The notes beneath the pieces were generated by a model that was not told where the DNA came from, ran no database searches, and worked only from the letters and a program-made list of their open reading frames with translations. A DNA stretch of 64,000 nt from Bog-473 sp963824195 (GTDB lineage: Bacteria; Actinomycetota; Acidimicrobiia; Acidimicrobiales; RAAP-2). Every line of letters starts with the position of its first letter. Position 1 is the first letter of the stretch. The translations under genes were made by a program, and so were the position numbers. Below, piece after piece: positions 1 through 8,840 of this stretch. Location of the stretch: assembly GCA_963824195.1 (NCBI GenBank), contig CAWGOJ010000039.1, positions 248,001-312,000 on the forward strand. Reading direction: 5' to 3'.

Positions 1-263
1 TAGGTGCGGCCGATGCCGAGGCGGGCGCGCTTGTAGGTCGGCAGGCCCTCCAAGAGCGTCCCGTCGAAGACGATGTCGCCCGATTCGGGTCGCAGCTGCC
101 CGCAGACGCAGTTGAACAGGGTCGTCTTGCCCGCGCCGTTGGGGCCGACGAGGCCGACGCTCTCTCCGGCGGCCACGTTGAACGAGATGCTGTGCACGGC
201 CTGGATCCCGCCGAAGGACTTGCACACGGCCTTCAGCCTGAGGAGCGGTTCGACGTCAGCCAT
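1..263 (-). CDS. livG: Branched-chain amino-acid type ABC transporter ATP-binding protein (LivG), 3' part outside window
   Basis: Cytoplasmic ATPase of a Liv-type importer. The 87 visible residues begin MADVEPLLRLKAVCKSFGGI and contain the Walker A loop GPNGAGKTT at residues 40-48, followed by the usual CGQLRPESG turn. The remainder, with the signature motif and Walker B, lies left of the window. The ATG overlaps the end of the permease gene by 8 bp, so it is translated with it as the third gene of binding protein > permease > ATPase. The family is clear; the true substrate (amino acid, amide, urea or aromatic acid) cannot be read from the sequence. Confidence 0.9.
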   Translation of the reverse strand, partial: MADVEPLLRLKAVCKSFGGIQAVHSISFNVAAGESVGLVGPNGAGKTTLFNCVCGQLRPESGDIVFDGTLLEGLPTYKRARLGIGRT

Positions 264-2259
264 TGGCCGCCGAGGTCGATATCGCGCGCGCCTTGAGCTC
301 CTCGGCCTCGGCCTCCCGAGCGAAGAACAGTCTCTCGAACCGCGCCGTCCCCTTGCGCTTCTGGTATTCCAGCACGCCCTCGGGATGCGACGCGTACGTC
401 AGGGCACCGAACGCGAACAGCACGACGGTCAGGCTCGACGCGCCGATGCGGGCGGGGAGGACGGTGGTCAAGATCTGCTCGGTCACGAAGAACCCGATGC
501 CTGCCTGAATGGCACCCTCCACCGTGGTCACGCTGGTCGTGACCACCAGCACGACGAGGACGAGCGAAATGTCAGCATTCCAGTCCGTGGGAGAGACGAC
601 CTGCTGCTCCAGGCTGTGGAGCAGGCCCCCGATGCCGGCGATGGCGCCGGAGAGCGCAAAGACCATGATGCGCTGCCAGGTCGGGTTCACGCCCAGGCCA
701 GCCGTCGCCGTCTCGCTCCCCCGCATGGCCGCCAGGTTCCGGCCGACCGTCCCCTTGCGGACCAGCAGGACGACGACGACGGCGACGATGAGGACAGAGA
801 TCGACAGGAGGAACATCGCGTGGCCGTCGAAATTGAAGAAGGCATGGGTACCCAGCCACTTGGCCTGGATGCTCACGCCCTCTGGGCCACCGGTGATGGA
901 GGTCGAGTTGAAGAACGTGGCGTCGAAGAGCAGGGCGGCCGCCAGGGTCATGAGCGCGAGGCCCAGACCCTTGAGCCGGAGCGAGAGGAGCGCCAGCACG
1001 ACGGCGACCGCGGCGGCCAGCGCCGCACCGACGAGACCGCCGATGAGCAGGTTGAGGCCGAGGTGGTTGGCCAGCTGGGCAGCGGTGAAGGCGCCGACCC
1101 CGGCCAGGGTGGCCTGGCACAGGGAGAGCTGTCCCGCCATTCCCGTGATGAGCGTGATCGAGAGCAACACGATCGAGTAGGTCAGGCCATTGTTGAAGAC
1201 CGTGGCCCAGGCGACCGGCATCCACGTCAGCATGGACACGCAGAAGGCGGCGAAGAGGGCCCACCAGAGGACCCGGATGATCCGGTTCATGCTGGGTGCC
1301 CGGGTGGTCGCTGCGATCGGCGGAGGCGGGGGGTCGATGGTGGCGAGAGGATCCCGGCTGGCGTCCAGGTTGCGCATGCCGGGCAGGATGAGCAGTGCGG
1401 CGGCGATGGCCAAGAACGGAATCGACGGCACCACGGCTGCGTTCCAGAAGCTGTCCGGCGGGATATAGCCCTGCAACACGGTTGTCGCGACGCCGATGAG
1501 CACCGCGACCCCGGCAGCAATGGGCATCGATCGCAGCAGGGCCCACGCCGCCGCCGCGATCGCGGTCACCGTGAGGGTGACGAAATCATCCGAATTGAAC
1601 GCACCGAAGACCGGGGCCAGGAGCACACCGGCCAGGCTCGCCATGAAGCTGGAGACGATCCAGGCAATGGCCACGACCCCGTTGGCATTGACCCCGTCGA
1701 GCTGGACCAGGCGCCGGCTCTCCACGGCGGCGCGCATCTGCAGTCCCAGGCTGGTGTAGCGCAGGAGGATGGTGAGCAGGATGAGCACGACGATGGTGAC
1801 CGAGATGGTCGCCAGATAGATCCCGTTGATCGGGGTGCCCGCGATGGTGAAGTACACGACGTTCGGGTTGAAGAAGGGCAGGATGGTCGTCGTCGCGTCC
1901 AGGTTCTGGGGACCGAAGATGACGGGGAGCAGCGACGGGATGCCGACCAGTAGGGCGAGGCTGCACACCATCTTCGCCGTCGAGTTGGCGTTCGAGATGT
2001 GACGGAACAGCAGCCGGTCGAAGGCCCAGCCCAGGAGCGGGCCCAGCGCCACCACCGAGACCAGGAACGCTTCCCATCCGGACCAGCCGTGGTACTGGGT
2101 CAGCCACGTGAAGACGAAGGCTGACGCGAAGGCCTGCGCCCCGAAGGCGAAGTTGAAGACCCCCGTCGCCTGGTAGGTCAGGACGAGGCAGACCGCCACG
2201 AGCGCGTAGGTGCATCCGTAGGGAACGCCCGGGAGCGCGAACCCGAAGAATTGCTCCAT
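256..2259 (-). CDS. livHM: Fused LivH-LivM branched-chain amino-acid ABC permease
   Basis: Inner-membrane channel of the importer, 667 residues. Most Liv systems use two permeases of about 300 residues each. Here the first roughly 300 residues are LivH-like (start MEQFFGFALPGVPYGCTYAL, then TGVFNFAFGAQ). A proline-rich linker near 303-322 (DPPPPP) joins a LivM-like half carrying ITGMAGQLSLCQATLAG. Many hydrophobic segments run through both halves. The start lies 40 bp after the binding-protein gene and the end overlaps LivG, so the three form one operon. Single-chain LivHM permeases are known in actinobacteria, so the fusion is notable rather than unique. Confidence 0.9.
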   Translation of the reverse strand: MEQFFGFALPGVPYGCTYALVAVCLVLTYQATGVFNFAFGAQAFASAFVFTWLTQYHGWSGWEAFLVSVVALGPLLGWAFDRLLFRHISNANSTAKMVCSLALLVGIPSLLPVIFGPQNLDATTTILPFFNPNVVYFTIAGTPINGIYLATISVTIVVLILLTILLRYTSLGLQMRAAVESRRLVQLDGVNANGVVAIAWIVSSFMASLAGVLLAPVFGAFNSDDFVTLTVTAIAAAAWALLRSMPIAAGVAVLIGVATTVLQGYIPPDSFWNAAVVPSIPFLAIAAALLILPGMRNLDASRDPLATIDPPPPPIAATTRAPSMNRIIRVLWWALFAAFCVSMLTWMPVAWATVFNNGLTYSIVLLSITLITGMAGQLSLCQATLAGVGAFTAAQLANHLGLNLLIGGLVGAALAAAVAVVLALLSLRLKGLGLALMTLAAALLFDATFFNSTSITGGPEGVSIQAKWLGTHAFFNFDGHAMFLLSISVLIVAVVVVLLVRKGTVGRNLAAMRGSETATAGLGVNPTWQRIMVFALSGAIAGIGGLLHSLEQQVVSPTDWNADISLVLVVLVVTTSVTTVEGAIQAGIGFFVTEQILTTVLPARIGASSLTVVLFAFGALTYASHPEGVLEYQKRKGTARFERLFFAREAEAEELKARAISTSAANG

Positions 2260-2298
2260 TCCTGTGCTCGGTTGCCTGCGCCGACCCTCGCCTGACCC

Positions 2299-3624
2299 TT
2301 ACCCGCCCGCCGCGATCAGGCGGGGCCGGGCGTGCCGGCCGGCAGCGGGAAGACTGGGTCCTTCTTCGGGTTGAGAGACTCGAAGCAGTTGAAGACGTTC
2401 TGCCCCGAGTTCAGCGTCGGCACGTACTTGTCGCCGGAGACCTTGATGTAAGGCAAGGCAGTAGGGCGGCGCATGGCCACTGTGACCGGCGTCCTTCCAG
2501 TTGACCGGCGACTGCAGACCGCCGGCCGTGAACGCGGTGATGGAATTGTCTTCCTTTATCACGTTGGCCTGCGTGAGGTTGTTGCCCGCCATTCTGACGC
2601 CCTGGACGAAGAGGGACGCCGACTCCCAGCCCTGAATGGCGATCTCGTCGTCCACGTAGGCGGGCTCGTACTTCTTCATCTCCGTGACGTAGGTCTTCAG
2701 GCCCGGGTACAGGCTCTGCGGCGCCGCGAACGGGACGTGTGCGATGTCGAAGTAGACGCCCTGCATCAAGCTCTCGTTCGTGTTGAGCGTCGACTGGTCA
2801 TTCCCGCTGAACCACAGCTGCGTGATGTGCAGCCCGTACTGCTGGATCGCCCTGGCCATTGTGACGTTGCCCTGCACATCCATGCAGCTGGCGACGAAGT
2901 TGGAGCCCGCCTGCTTCATGCGCTGCACGTCGGTGGCGACGGTGGAGCCGGGATAGTTCACCTTGAGATCGGAGTAGCTGATGGTGTAGCCGGCGGCCTG
3001 TAGCGCGTTCTGCTCCGACTGGCAGGCGGCCGCCGACGCAGCGATCCCATAGGCGATGAACGCAATGGACGGCTTCGACTCCGTCTTGCGGGCCACGTAG
3101 GAGACCTCCGGCGCCCCGGCGGGGTAGTACTCCACGGAGCCCCCGGCGGCGAACAGGTTGGCCGGGCCCGCCCAGTTGCCCGTCACGTTGTAGCCGTAGG
3201 TCGGGATCCCCGACTCCACGAACAGGTTCGGCGAGAAGAACGCCGTCGCCACGCCCGTCACGGCGAACACGTGGTCCTGGTTGATCAGCGTGTTCGCCAG
3301 CTGGTTGAACGTGGTGGGGTTGCCACCGTCGTCCAGTGCGTACTTGTAGTCGATCTTGCGCCCGTTCACTCCACCCTGGGCGTTGATGTAGTCGTAATAC
3401 GCCTTCTCGCCGTAGATCAGCGAGGAGAAGTTTGACGCCAGCGTCCCGGTCTGGGTCGAGATCGTCCCCACGGTGATGGAGTTCGACGTCACCCCTGGCG
3501 CGGAGCTGGTGCCCGCGGACTGCGCGCCGGCACCGCCGGCCGACACCAACACGATGGCGCCCGTCAGCAACGCGCCCGTGAGCACCGTCGCCCCCAGTGC
3601 CCTGAATCCCTGTCTCACTCGCAT
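2299..3624 (-). CDS. Liv-type ABC transporter substrate-binding protein, C-terminus frameshifted
   Basis: Extracytoplasmic type 1 periplasmic-binding-fold protein. The ATG at 3624 is preferred because GGGGA lies just upstream and the next residues form a signal peptide (MRVRQGFRALGATVLTGALL, then an Ala/Gly-rich cleavage region). The longer in-frame start at 3699 would bury that signal. The mature part opens with ITVGTISTQTG, typical of the family. After YCLA the open frame turns to Arg-rich nonsense. Dropping one A at 2450/2451 restores YIKVSGDKYVPTLNSG and a stop at 2316. One inserted base, or a sequencing error, therefore explains the odd C-terminus. First gene of the Liv operon. Confidence 0.85.
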   Translation of the reverse strand: MRVRQGFRALGATVLTGALLTGAIVLVSAGGAGAQSAGTSSAPGVTSNSITVGTISTQTGTLASNFSSLIYGEKAYYDYINAQGGVNGRKIDYKYALDDGGNPTTFNQLANTLINQDHVFAVTGVATAFFSPNLFVESGIPTYGYNVTGNWAGPANLFAAGGSVEYYPAGAPEVSYVARKTESKPSIAFIAYGIAASAAACQSEQNALQAAGYTISYSDLKVNYPGSTVATDVQRMKQAGSNFVASCMDVQGNVTMARAIQQYGLHITQLWFSGNDQSTLNTNESLMQGVYFDIAHVPFAAPQSLYPGLKTYVTEMKKYEPAYVDDEIAIQGWESASLFVQGVRMAGNNLTQANVIKEDNSITAFTAGGLQSPVNWKDAGHSGHAPPYCLALHQGLRRQVRADAELGAERLQLLRVSQPEEGPSLPAAGRHARPRLIAAGG

Positions 3625-3787
3625 GCCGTCCCCAATCATCCGTCGTGGTGCATCCCCCCCGGGATGCCGGTCACTGTAGCTGTAGGGCTTCACGCCCATT
3701 GCTCACCCCTTGTGCTCTTATCACGTCCCTGAACTGTCGGGACTTCACCTTCATCGGTCGTATTCGCAAACGTTGTTTCACTTCGCC

Positions 3788-5512
3788 TCACGCCAAGAAC
3801 AACCTCCGCCGGTCGAACTCTCGCAGCGCACGCACCTCCTGGGTGGTGACCGCCACCAGCTCCTCCACATGGCGCGCGACGTCGGGCTCGTACCCGCACG
3901 AGGACGTGAACGCTCGCACCCTCTCCCCCAACGTCCCCTCCCCGGGGGGCACCGCGGCCAGGCGGAGCACCCCGTCTTGGCGACGGAGAATGCCCTTGTC
4001 GGTGACGACGCTCGCCACCCGCTCCCCCGGTGACGTGACGTAGGCCGCGGTGCGGGGCAGCCGTTCCGGTCGGGCCAGCGTCACGACGACGCACGCCGTG
4101 GCACGGGTGGCGACGTCGTTGGCGCCTCCCGAGCCGACCAGGAAGCGCCCGCCCGCCAGCTCGGTCGAGTTCAGGCACCCGGCACGGTCGACCTCCGCCG
4201 CGCCGAGGCACCCCACGGTCCTCGTCCCGGGGCCGCCGATCACCATGCCGAGGACGGCGGACGCGTCGGAGAGGTACGGGGTGGCGGGGAAGACACGTTG
4301 GTTGAAGATGTAGGGGTCCGCCGGCGTCGGCTCGTAGCCCCACAGGCCGAGTTCGGCGGTGAGCGTCACCCGGCTGCCGGCTGCTCTCGCCCGCGCTACG
4401 GCGACCCAGGCGGCCAGGTTCGCCACGCCCGCCCCGGCCAGCACCGCGTCTGCATCGACCTCGCCGACGACCCGCTCGACCTCCCTCGCCCCCAGGGACG
4501 CCGCCTGCTCCCACGGAGTGAAGGTCGGGTCCTCCACGACCGGGTTGGCGTCGGCGTCGGCCTTCCACGACATCGGGTCGGAACGCCCTTCGAGCCAGAG
4601 CAGGTGCTCCGTGCCGACCCGTGAGAGGTAGTCCTCGTGCGTCGCCGGGCCGAGCACCCACTCGTCGACGTAGTCATCGAGCTCGCCGTGCGCCGCGGCC
4701 GCGGCGACCGCGCTCCAGTGCGCGATGTCCTCTCCGTAGCTCCGTACGGGCAGGCCCGGCGCGTAGCAGCCGCCTGGGTGGGCGCCGTAGGGTGCTTCCA
4801 CCACAGCCAGGACCCGGTGGCCGGGGACCCGGACGCGGTGCCCGAGTCCTTCGAGGTCGTCGACGACGCGTTCCACGGTCGCCACGACGCCCCGCCGGGC
4901 CGCCCAGGCGCCCCACACCCCGTCGAGGAGCGGCTCAGAGAACGCTAGGTTGCCCGCCGAGTCGGCGGCGGCCGCGTGCACCAGCGCCACGTCGGGAACC
5001 AGTGGCTGCAGCACGCCCAGCGGGCCGAACGGTGACTCCACGACGGTGAACGCCTCGTTCTCGGCCATGGACGACCCCACCAGCGAGCCTGTCACCGCAG
5101 CGGGCAACCCACGGGCGGCGGCCTCCAGGCGCTGGCACAGCGTCAGGATGGACCAGTGCTCGACCTCGACCTCGCCCGACTCGTAGGCCTGGCGGAAGAC
5201 GGGGTTGGGCGTGTAGGTGGGGAAGCTGTTGCCGGAATAGGCGGTGACGACCTTGCGGACGAGGCCGCCACGGAAAAAGACAGCGCCGAGTGCGCCGAGG
5301 CTGGTCATGACAAGGGTGAAGCCCGGATCGGTGCCCCAGAACTGACGGGCCAGCTCCCGGGCCGCCGCCGTCCACCGGCTGTGTCCCATCATCACGTGCA
5401 CGGTGTCCCCCGGCTGCACGTTCCGCGCCACGGCGTCAGCCAGAGAGGTCACCACTGGGCCGGTCCCCGAAGAGGCCGCTGACGTCACAGAACCGGCTTC
5501 GCGGCAGGCCAC
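3788..5512 (-). CDS. Family I CoA-transferase, alpha and beta halves fused (GctAB/IpdAB-like)
   Basis: 574 residues. The first half resembles glutaconate CoA-transferase subunit A and the steroid-ring hydrolase subunit IpdA (GDTVHVMMGHSRWTAAARELA, then SGNSFPTYTPNPVFRQAYESG). The second half, from about residue 320, resembles subunit B (LGLWGYEPTPADPYIF, then FLVGSGGANDVATRA and PERLPRTAAYVTSPGERV). In better-known systems these are separate subunits. The role may be CoA transfer or CoA-ester hydrolysis or ring opening; the catalytic glutamate was not assigned. The called GTG start lies 45 bp from a strong palindrome shared with the divergent TetR gene; an in-frame GTG at 5488 is an alternative start. 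Confidence 0.78.
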   Translation of the reverse strand: MACREAGSVTSAASSGTGPVVTSLADAVARNVQPGDTVHVMMGHSRWTAAARELARQFWGTDPGFTLVMTSLGALGAVFFRGGLVRKVVTAYSGNSFPTYTPNPVFRQAYESGEVEVEHWSILTLCQRLEAAARGLPAAVTGSLVGSSMAENEAFTVVESPFGPLGVLQPLVPDVALVHAAAADSAGNLAFSEPLLDGVWGAWAARRGVVATVERVVDDLEGLGHRVRVPGHRVLAVVEAPYGAHPGGCYAPGLPVRSYGEDIAHWSAVAAAAAHGELDDYVDEWVLGPATHEDYLSRVGTEHLLWLEGRSDPMSWKADADANPVVEDPTFTPWEQAASLGAREVERVVGEVDADAVLAGAGVANLAAWVAVARARAAGSRVTLTAELGLWGYEPTPADPYIFNQRVFPATPYLSDASAVLGMVIGGPGTRTVGCLGAAEVDRAGCLNSTELAGGRFLVGSGGANDVATRATACVVVTLARPERLPRTAAYVTSPGERVASVVTDKGILRRQDGVLRLAAVPPGEGTLGERVRAFTSSCGYEPDVARHVEELVAVTTQEVRALREFDRRRLFLA

Positions 5513-5556
5513 GAACCGCGAATCACCTGGTCCAGCCTAATTTTTTGCCCCAACCA

Positions 5557-5578
5557 AACCTGACCACCGTGTCAGGTT
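5557..5578. promoter_or_regulatory. Palindromic operator, copy 1 (best match)
   Basis: Perfect 8-bp arms AACCTGAC and GTCAGGTT separated by six bases (CACCGT), between the divergent CoA-transferase and TetR genes. This is the fullest of eight related sites in the window and is the natural candidate for autoregulation by the TetR protein at 5618. Palindrome and recurrence are seen; the regulator assignment is inferred. Confidence 0.7.
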
Positions 5579-5617
5579 AGCCATTTCGACCGTGCCCGGC
5601 ACTACCATTCAACAGGC

Positions 5618-6427
5618 ATGGGAGCGCCGCGAGTCCGACGTGACCCGGCACCCGCCACCAAGGTGTCGGCGCGCTCCTCGTCAGCCAAGAAACCGCTGAC
5701 GTCGAAAGTCCCCTCCCGGGTTGCCGCGACCAGGTCGGTGACACCGACCTCCGCCGGTGGGGCGGGCAGTGCTGACGGGCCCGACGGCCTGCCCCTCGCG
5801 GACGGCGACGCCGTCGGCGCGCCGGCGAGCAAGCGCGTCCTGCGCAGCCAGGGCCGGCGGACCATGCGCCGGCTCCTCGATGCCGCCATGGTCGCCTTCG
5901 ACAGGCGGGGCTACCACGCCACCCGCGTCAATGACGTCGTCGAGATCGCCAAGACGTCGCACGGCACGTTCTACCTGTACTTCTCGAACAAGGAGGACCT
6001 GCTGCGGGCGCTCGTGAGCGAGGCGGCCAACGAGGCGCAGAAGCTCTACGACGCGCTGAGCTCGCTGCCCGCCCAGGGGGACGCGCCGCGGTGGGAGGAC
6101 GTGCACGGCTGGATCCGGGCCTATTCCGAGCTCTGGACCCGCTACGCGCCGCTGTTTCGGTCCTGGACCGATCTGGCCACCATCGACCCCGAGCTGATCG
6201 ACGTGATCCGCAACACCTTCACGGTGATGTCGGGGGCGCTGGCTAAGCAGATCGGACCGGACTCCTCGGGCCACATCATCGACCCGGACGCCGCCGGGAT
6301 GGCCACACTCGCCATGCTCGACCGCTTCCACTACCTGCGCGAATTCGTCGGCCAGCCGATCGATGACGTGGCCCTCGAGACCATGACCACCATGGTCTAC
6401 CGGGCGCTGTTCGATCCCAACGCCTGA
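5618..6427 (+). CDS. TetR/AcrR family transcriptional regulator
   Basis: 269 residues. A 70-residue Ala/Ser/Lys/Pro-rich leader precedes the TetR helix-turn-helix (about residues 80-130: RRLLDAAMVAFDRRGYHATR, VNDVVEIAKTSHGTFYLYF, SNKEDLL). The rest is a helical ligand-binding and dimer domain ending near the TMVYRALF helix. The long leader is unusual; the real start may be one of the in-frame GTGs inside it. The gene starts 40 bp after a perfect AACCTGAC-N6-GTCAGGTT palindrome. It probably represses itself and the divergent CoA-transferase, and perhaps the seven other genes or gene pairs that carry the same site. The ligand, likely an acyl-CoA, is inferred from the targets. Confidence 0.88.
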   Translation: MGAPRVRRDPAPATKVSARSSSAKKPLTSKVPSRVAATRSVTPTSAGGAGSADGPDGLPLADGDAVGAPASKRVLRSQGRRTMRRLLDAAMVAFDRRGYHATRVNDVVEIAKTSHGTFYLYFSNKEDLLRALVSEAANEAQKLYDALSSLPAQGDAPRWEDVHGWIRAYSELWTRYAPLFRSWTDLATIDPELIDVIRNTFTVMSGALAKQIGPDSSGHIIDPDAAGMATLAMLDRFHYLREFVGQPIDDVALETMTTMVYRALFDPNA

Positions 6428-6494
6428 CGAACCCGATTGACGAGCCCGCCTGCCGGACGCCGCAGCCCGGATCAGGATGTCTCGGTCCTGCGGC

Positions 6495-7277
6495 CTACAC
6501 CTGCGGGAAAACCACGTCGAAGATCCCGTCGACGCCCGAGCCGTGCAGGGTCAGCCCACCGTCTACGACGATGTTCTGCCCCGTGACGAAGCGCGCCATG
6601 TCCGAGCACAGGAAGACCACGACGTCGGCAATGTCCTCGGGCTCCCCGATCCGGCCAACGGGTGTCCCCTTCTCGAAGCGCTCGACCTGGTTCGGCATGA
6701 ACTCGAACATCGGCGCTGTCATGGCCGTGCGGATCATGCCCGGCGACACGGCGTTCACCCTGATGGAGGGTGCGTACTCGAGGGCCGCCGACGCGGTCAG
6801 CGCCGCCACCGCCGCCTTGCTGGCGGCATACGGACCCTCGCCCGCCGCGGGGCGCGTCCCGCTGATGGACGCAGTGCTCACAATGGAGCCACCACCGGCC
6901 GCCAGCAGGTGCGGGACGGCAGCCCGGATGCCCGCCCACACTCCGGTCAGGTTCACCCGGAGGACCCGCTCCCACTCGGCCGGGTCCATCTCGTGCAGCT
7001 TGTTGAACGTGGAGGTGCCCGCATTGTTGTAGATGATCGATAGGCCCCCCAGCTCCCCGGCCGCCGCGTCGACGGCCCCACGGAGCGCGTCGGGATCACC
7101 GACGTCGACGCCGAAGGCGATCCCGTCGATCTCCCGCGCCACCGACTCGGCCGACTCCGCGTCGACGTCGAGCACGGCCACCCGCGCTCCCTCGGCGGCC
7201 ATGCGCCGGCAGGTCGCCCTCCCGATCCCCGAGCCGCCGCCGGTCACCGCGGCCTTCCGGCCGTCAAGCAGGCCCAT
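6495..7277 (-). CDS. SDR family NAD(P)-dependent oxidoreductase
   Basis: Classical short-chain dehydrogenase of 260 residues. It has the cofactor motif TGGGSGIGRA near residue 12, NNAG near 86, the catalytic Ser in STASISG and the Tyr-x3-Lys in YAASKAAV, and the C-terminal GEPEDIADVVVFLCSDMARF and GQNIVVDGG. It oxidises or reduces a hydroxyl/keto substrate that cannot be named. Its ATG overlaps the end of the upstream thioesterase gene by 14 bp, so the two are co-translated. It is convergent with the TetR gene. Confidence 0.88.
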   Translation of the reverse strand: MGLLDGRKAAVTGGGSGIGRATCRRMAAEGARVAVLDVDAESAESVAREIDGIAFGVDVGDPDALRGAVDAAAGELGGLSIIYNNAGTSTFNKLHEMDPAEWERVLRVNLTGVWAGIRAAVPHLLAAGGGSIVSTASISGTRPAAGEGPYAASKAAVAALTASAALEYAPSIRVNAVSPGMIRTAMTAPMFEFMPNQVERFEKGTPVGRIGEPEDIADVVVFLCSDMARFVTGQNIVVDGGLTLHGSGVDGIFDVVFPQV

Positions 7278-8184
7278 CGTCTCCTCCTTTCACTGCGTCC
7301 CTCTTGACCCAGGGTGGTGGCTTGAAGACCATCGGCTCCTCGAGCTCCCGGATCAGCAGCTCCTGCGCCATGCTCAGGTGGAGGGAGCCGTCCTCACCGT
7401 GCATCGTGGCGCGAATGGTGGAACGCCCGCCCGCATTGACGAGCGTATGGAGGTCGAAGATGCTCCACGCGTCGGCTCGCCAGGGGCGGTGGAACCAGAC
7501 GGCGTGATCGATGCTTGCGTCGGTGTGGGTCCCCCAGATCCCGAGGCTCAGAGGGCGGAAGGCAGCGCCGGTCATGTCCGAGAAGTAGGCCAGCATGCAG
7601 GCGTGCACAGCGGGATCGTCGGGCAGGGGCTGGCGGGTGCGGAACCAGCACCGACGCGTCGAGAGGAAGGTCCCGTCGTGGCGCTGCTCGGTGGCGCCGA
7701 GCTCGCGGATGTCGAACGGGAACGGGGCCTCGACGCCATCGATCTCGTTCGGCGGCGGGATCCCCGGCCCCACCGGCAGTTGGTAGTCGTCGCCGTCCTC
7801 GGGTAGGTGGAACGAGCAGGTCATGCGGAAGGTCTCCTTGCCCTCCACCACGCTCACGACCTCCCGCGTGCTGAACGATCGCCCGTCACGCACGCGGTCG
7901 ACCACGTGGGTGGCCCGCGAGCCGGGGAGCGTCGGGCGCAGGAAGTAGCCGTGGAGCGAATGCACCTGGAGCCCAGGTGGGGCGGTCTGCACGGCCGCGC
8001 TCAGGGCCTGCGCCACCACCATTCCCCCGAAGGTACGACCTCCCACCCACCAGTCGGGGCTGGAGGTGGTGAAGGTCTGTCGCCCCTGGGCATCGGGCTC
8101 GATCTCCCGCGCCGTCATCGCGTCGACCAGGTCCGCGACCGAGGCCGTCACCACCTCGGCCTCTTCGGCTTCGTCAAGCTCCAC
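7264..8184 (-). CDS. Acyl-CoA thioesterase, TesB/type II double hot-dog family
   Basis: 306 residues beginning at GTG. It matches the family at WWVGGRTFGGMVVAQAL, VHSLHGYFLRPTLPG and DGRSFSTREVVSVVEGKE in the first hot-dog half, and at the second-half signature IDHAVWFHRPWRADAW with LGIWGTHTDASIDH before it. The enzyme should hydrolyse acyl-CoA to free acid and CoA in the cytoplasm. Translationally coupled to the SDR downstream. It lies 27 bp after the ureidoglycolate-lyase-like gene on the same strand, so all three may form one transcript starting from the operator near 8800. Confidence 0.85.
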   Translation of the reverse strand: MELDEAEEAEVVTASVADLVDAMTAREIEPDAQGRQTFTTSSPDWWVGGRTFGGMVVAQALSAAVQTAPPGLQVHSLHGYFLRPTLPGSRATHVVDRVRDGRSFSTREVVSVVEGKETFRMTCSFHLPEDGDDYQLPVGPGIPPPNEIDGVEAPFPFDIRELGATEQRHDGTFLSTRRCWFRTRQPLPDDPAVHACMLAYFSDMTGAAFRPLSLGIWGTHTDASIDHAVWFHRPWRADAWSIFDLHTLVNAGGRSTIRATMHGEDGSLHLSMAQELLIRELEEPMVFKPPPWVKRDAVKGGDDGPA

Positions 8185-8211
8185 GGCCGGCCCCCTCGCG
8201 CTTCGGCACGC

Positions 8212-8730
8212 TCACGTGAGGTCCACCTCGACGGACAAGCCTTTGGCGGCCAGGTCCATGCGCCGGTTGTCCTCGGCGTAACGGAGCCCCTGCACGTTGA
8301 AGAGGCGTACCTCCGGAGCATGAATGGGGAACGGGCCCCAGTGCCACGTGCCCAGGTGCAGCACCAGGGGCTCCAGGGGCTCGATACGGAAGGCGCAGAT
8401 CGATTCGGCGTCTCGCTCATCGGTGAACTCGACCCCCGCGGGCGCCACGGCAATGACGGCAGGGACGTTGATCGACAACAGGGACTGGGTGTGGGTGTCG
8501 TGGCGGTAGAGCATCTCGCAGCGCAAGCCGCGGGCCGTCTCGGGGACCTCATCCAGGGTGTGCCCAATGAGGTTCACGTGGGCATCGGCCCATTTGAACG
8601 TCATACGATGCGCACCGTCCCGGGGGTCGGTGTCGGCGACGGGGAGCCAGCCGAAGGGCGACCACGCGTCCTCGGTCAGGCGCCCGGGCACCACGACCCT
8701 GCCTCCTTGTACTGACCCGTCTGTGGACAT
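8212..8730 (-). CDS. Ureidoglycolate lyase (AllA) family protein
   Basis: 172 residues, the usual AllA length. Family-like blocks are LTEDAWSPFGWLP at the N-terminus, HTQSLLSINVPAVIAVAPAG in the middle and PLEPLVLHLGTWHWGPFPI near residue 125. AllA splits ureidoglycolate into glyoxylate and urea in purine breakdown. No other allantoin gene is nearby, so the substrate may be a related ureido- or hydroxyacid. It is divergent from the cupin and 2-hydroxyacid dehydrogenase pair with a TetR-type palindrome between them. A product like glyoxylate would suit that dehydrogenase; this link is inferred. Confidence 0.75.
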   Translation of the reverse strand: MSTDGSVQGGRVVVPGRLTEDAWSPFGWLPVADTDPRDGAHRMTFKWADAHVNLIGHTLDEVPETARGLRCEMLYRHDTHTQSLLSINVPAVIAVAPAGVEFTDERDAESICAFRIEPLEPLVLHLGTWHWGPFPIHAPEVRLFNVQGLRYAEDNRRMDLAAKGLSVEVDLT

Positions 8731-8793
8731 CGCTCACTTTCGTCCGCGTCGACCCAAGTCAAACGGCGGTGCGCCCCCGGCGCCCCGCGGCCT

Positions 8794-8815
8794 AACCTGA
8801 CACCGGAGTCAGTCT
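8794..8815. promoter_or_regulatory. Palindromic operator, copy 2
   Basis: AACCTGAC (8794-8801), six bases, then GTCAGTCT (8808-8815). The left arm is identical to copy 1 and the right arm matches in GTCAG. It lies between the divergent ureidoglycolate-lyase-like gene and the cupin gene, 25 bp before the cupin ATG. Confidence 0.65.
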
Positions 8816-8840
8816 AGGAAACCTTTGGGAGGCCCTCAGG

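Noticed and set aside
73..1953. Long plus-strand open frame of 626 residues opposite the Liv permease
   Set aside because: Arg/Asp/Gly/Gln-rich composition with no domain; it is the GC-rich antisense shadow of the permease.
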